A stretch of 64,000 bases of DNA from contig NZ_QLKQ01000030.1 in NCBI RefSeq assembly GCF_003349955.1, positions 1 through 64,000 on the forward strand, in the 5' to 3' direction. The notes below the pieces were generated by a model, which was not told where the DNA came from, ran no database searches, and was given only the letters and a program-made list of their open reading frames with translations. Below, one piece after another: positions 61,917 to 64,000 of this stretch. The position numbers and the translations under genes are program-made. Source of the stretch: Azospirillum brasilense (GTDB taxonomy: Bacteria; Pseudomonadota; Alphaproteobacteria; Azospirillales; Azospirillaceae). The stretch's first letter is position 1; each line of letters opens with the position of its first letter.

Positions 61917-62870
61917 TCAGAACGGCGAGTCCGGGTAGTAGTATTTCGCGGCGTTCTCCGGCGTCACCAGCGTTGCCTCGATGATGTATTCCTTCTGGAT
62001 CGGCGCCTTTTCCACCAGATGCCTGGCGGTGATCTCCATGGCCTCGGCGATCATCGCGGGCGGGTAGAGGACGTCGGCGGGGACCAGCACGTCCTTGTCC
62101 ATGACGCGCTTGATCATGTCCTTCATGCCGGCGCCGCCGAGGATGAACATCTCCTTCTCGCGGCCGGCCTGCTTGACCGCCTCGATGACGCCGAGCGCGA
62201 TGTCGTCGTCCTGCGCCCACACCGCGTCGATCTTCGGGAAGCGGGACAGGAAGTCCTGCATCACCTTGAAGCCGTCATCGCGGTTCCAGTTGGCGTACTG
62301 CATGCCCAGCACCTTGATCTGGGTGCCCTCGATCTCCTTCATGAAGGCGTCGACGCGCTGGTTGTCGATCACGGTCGGGATGCCGCGCAGCACCACGATG
62401 TCGCCCTTGCCGCCCATCTTCTCCTTCATGAACCGGGCGGAGACCTCGCCCATCTGCGGGTTGTTGCCGGCGACGTAGAGGTCCTGGATCGACGGGTCGG
62501 TCAGGCCGCGGTCCACCACCGTGACGAACTTGCCGGCCTGCTTGACGGCGCGCACGGGGTCGGTCATCGGCGCGGATTCGAAGGGCAGGATGACCAGCGC
62601 GTCGATCCGCTGCACCGAGACCAGATCCTCCAGGTCGTTGGCCTGGCGGCCGACGTCGCGGGCGGTGACGATCACCACGTCGAGGTTCGGGTACTGCTTC
62701 TCCAGCCGCTTCTCGGCCTGCTGGGCGTGCCAGTTGAGGCCGCCGGCCCAGCCGTGCGTCGCGGCGGGGATGGACACGCCCATCTTGATCTTCTGCTGCG
62801 CCCAGCCGGCGACCGGCGCCACCATCAGGCCCGCGGCCAGCGCCGCGGCCAGACCGAAACGGAACGTCAT
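61917..62870 (-). CDS. Sugar ABC transporter substrate-binding protein (RbsB-type)
   Basis: This 317-aa periplasmic receptor has a Sec signal (MTFRFGLAAALAAGLMVAPVAGWAQ in two parts, cut near residue 25) and the type I periplasmic binding fold: KMGVSIPAATHGWAGGLNWH, DALVILPFESAPMTDPVRA, VDRGLTDPS and NWNRDDGFKVMQDFL. It pairs with the RbsC-type permease upstream. The sugar could be xylose or another pentose or polyol, judged only from xylAB in the operon. Confidence 0.92.
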   Translation of the reverse strand: MTFRFGLAAALAAGLMVAPVAGWAQQKIKMGVSIPAATHGWAGGLNWHAQQAEKRLEKQYPNLDVVIVTARDVGRQANDLEDLVSVQRIDALVILPFESAPMTDPVRAVKQAGKFVTVVDRGLTDPSIQDLYVAGNNPQMGEVSARFMKEKMGGKGDIVVLRGIPTVIDNQRVDAFMKEIEGTQIKVLGMQYANWNRDDGFKVMQDFLSRFPKIDAVWAQDDDIALGVIEAVKQAGREKEMFILGGAGMKDMIKRVMDKDVLVPADVLYPPAMIAEAMEITARHLVEKAPIQKEYIIEATLVTPENAAKYYYPDSPF

Positions 62871-62897
62871 GGTCGATTCCTCCCTCTTCGTGTTTTT

Positions 62898-63902
62898 TCA
62901 GCGACGCGCCACGGTCCCCCGTTGCAGGAGCACCGCGACGATGATGATGACCCCCTGGATGGTGCCGTTCAGGTAGACGCTGATGGCGCCGGTCAGGTTG
63001 AGGATGTTGTCGATCAGCGTGAGCATGACGGCGCCCACCACCGTGCCCCAGATGCGGCCGTAGCCGCCCTTCAGCATGGTGCCGCCGATGATGACGGCGG
63101 CGATGGCCTCCAGCTCCCACAGCAGCCCCGTGGTGGCCGAGGCCGAGCCCAGCCGCGGCACGTAGATCACCACCGCGATGGCGACGCAGATGCCTTGCAG
63201 CACGAAGGCCAGCAGCTTGACCCGGTCCACGTTGATCGCCGAGTAGCGGGCCACATCCTCGCTGGAGCCGATGGCGGCGCAGTGGCGGCCGAAGCGCGTG
63301 CGGTACATGATCAGCGCGCCGACCAGCGCCACCGCCGCGAAGGCCAGGATCGGGTAGGAGATGCCGAAGACGCCGCCGTAATAGACGGGCCGGTAGATCG
63401 TGCGAATCTCCGAATTCAGCGACAGAGTGCCGCCGTCGGCGATGTAGGTGACCAGGGATCGGAAGATGCCCATGGTCCCCAGCGTGACGATGAACGCCTC
63501 CATCCTCCCTTTGGTCACCAGCAGCCCGTTGACCAGCCCCGCCGCCAGCCCGAGCCCCAGCGCCACCAGGACGCCGACCAGGATGACCGGCAGCCCGGCG
63601 CCCATGGAGCCGACCAGCGCGTTCATCACCACGATCATGACGCCCGACGCGAAGGCGGCCAAGGAGCCGACCGACAGGTCGATGCCGCCGGCGGTGATGA
63701 CGAAGGTGGCCCCGACCGCGATGATGCCGATGAAGGCGGTGCGGGTCAGCACGTTGCCGATGTTGCCCGGGCTGAGGAACACCGGGTTGACGATGGTGCC
63801 CAGCACGATCAGCGCGGCCAGCGCCAGGAACGGCCCGTAGAGTTTCAGATCGAAGCCGGAGGAGGGCTTCCGCGCGGCCTCAGGCATGACCGACGGCGTC
63901 AT
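62898..63902 (-). CDS. Sugar ABC transporter permease (RbsC-type)
   Basis: This 334-aa inner-membrane permease has about ten helices and shows the family motif [18 protein letters not shown] and the C-terminal [25 protein letters not shown] (seen in two parts). ATG 63902 overlaps the end of the upstream gene by 20 nt. Confidence 0.94.
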   Translation of the reverse strand: MTPSVMPEAARKPSSGFDLKLYGPFLALAALIVLGTIVNPVFLSPGNIGNVLTRTAFIGIIAVGATFVITAGGIDLSVGSLAAFASGVMIVVMNALVGSMGAGLPVILVGVLVALGLGLAAGLVNGLLVTKGRMEAFIVTLGTMGIFRSLVTYIADGGTLSLNSEIRTIYRPVYYGGVFGISYPILAFAAVALVGALIMYRTRFGRHCAAIGSSEDVARYSAINVDRVKLLAFVLQGICVAIAVVIYVPRLGSASATTGLLWELEAIAAVIIGGTMLKGGYGRIWGTVVGAVMLTLIDNILNLTGAISVYLNGTIQGVIIIVAVLLQRGTVARR

Positions 63903-64000
63903 GCGCGTCTCCTTCTGGTGTGAAACCTTTCAGGCCATCGACCGTGCGGCCTTTCAGGCCTGTGGCGTAGCGGACGATCTCGCCCTCCTCGACCTCGTCG
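63883..64000 (-). CDS. 3' end of an upstream gene, identity uncertain (5' part outside window)
   Basis: An open frame enters from beyond base 64000 and stops at 63883, ending ...[18 protein letters not shown]...[11 protein letters not shown]. It overlaps the permease start by 20 nt and so belongs to the same operon. The position before an RbsC-type permease suggests the transporter ATPase, but no diagnostic motif is inside the window. Confidence 0.5.

Noticed and set aside
1-64000. Defence islands, prophage, insertion sequences, tRNA or rRNA genes
   Set aside because: No transposase, integrase, nuclease-helicase cluster, terminal inverted repeats or RNA gene signatures were seen; genes read as transport, catabolism, denitrification, iron uptake and replicon maintenance.

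Overview
The window is GC-rich, gene-dense DNA with long overlapping operons, many solute-binding-protein transporters and a complete plasmid-type replication and partition module. It fits a secondary replicon (chromid or megaplasmid) of an alphaproteobacterium of the Azospirillum/Rhodospirillales type. The genus is inferred from gene content and style. The replicon type rests on features in the sequence: parA, parB, an iteron origin and a rep gene.

Left part (1-21900): two peptide-type ABC importer operons and a sugar-acid-like catabolic cluster. Operon 1 (minus strand, 1-6965) encodes a binding protein, an amidase-signature hydrolase, two permeases and two ATPases; the last ATPase gene is frameshifted by a 29-bp inverted duplication. 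Operon 2 (minus strand, 7213-14342) encodes a second importer followed by a ketopantoate-reductase-like enzyme and an RraA-type aldolase. It is divergent from a plus-strand operon (14615-21897) with an enolase-superfamily dehydratase of galactonate dehydratase type, two more RraA-type proteins, an AhpD-like protein, a DUF1932 reductase and a complete tripartite tricarboxylate transporter. The two divergent operons look like one catabolic locus for an unidentified hydroxy acid, with three RraA-family proteins.

Middle part (22112-33685): a sulfur-scavenging operon (tauABC, a choline-sulfatase-like gene, tauD), then an exported aldo/keto reductase with a DUF6064 membrane protein, then norCBQD (nitric oxide reductase) on the minus strand with an FNR-type box upstream.

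Replicon core (33889-39946): two perfect palindromes that are candidate parS sites, parB, parA (with an N-terminal helix-turn-helix and paired operator-like repeats upstream), two accessory replication-type genes, an origin with 15 iterons in two orientations, the Rep initiator, and an XRE regulator with its own inverted repeat.

Right part (40200-64000): a FecI-FecR-TonB receptor iron-uptake operon ending in DUF3649 and PepSY membrane proteins; a DUF3830/hydantoinase pair; a bidirectional amino-acid catabolic locus whose ABC importer is split across two divergent transcripts and whose oxidase is a three-in-one fusion of HcnA-, HcnB- and HcnC-like parts, flanked by two GntR/FCD regulators; and a xylose-type operon (permease, binding protein, sugar isomerase, Gfo/Idh/MocA dehydrogenase, xylA, xylB). 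No tRNA, rRNA, CRISPR array, insertion sequence or defence system was recognised.
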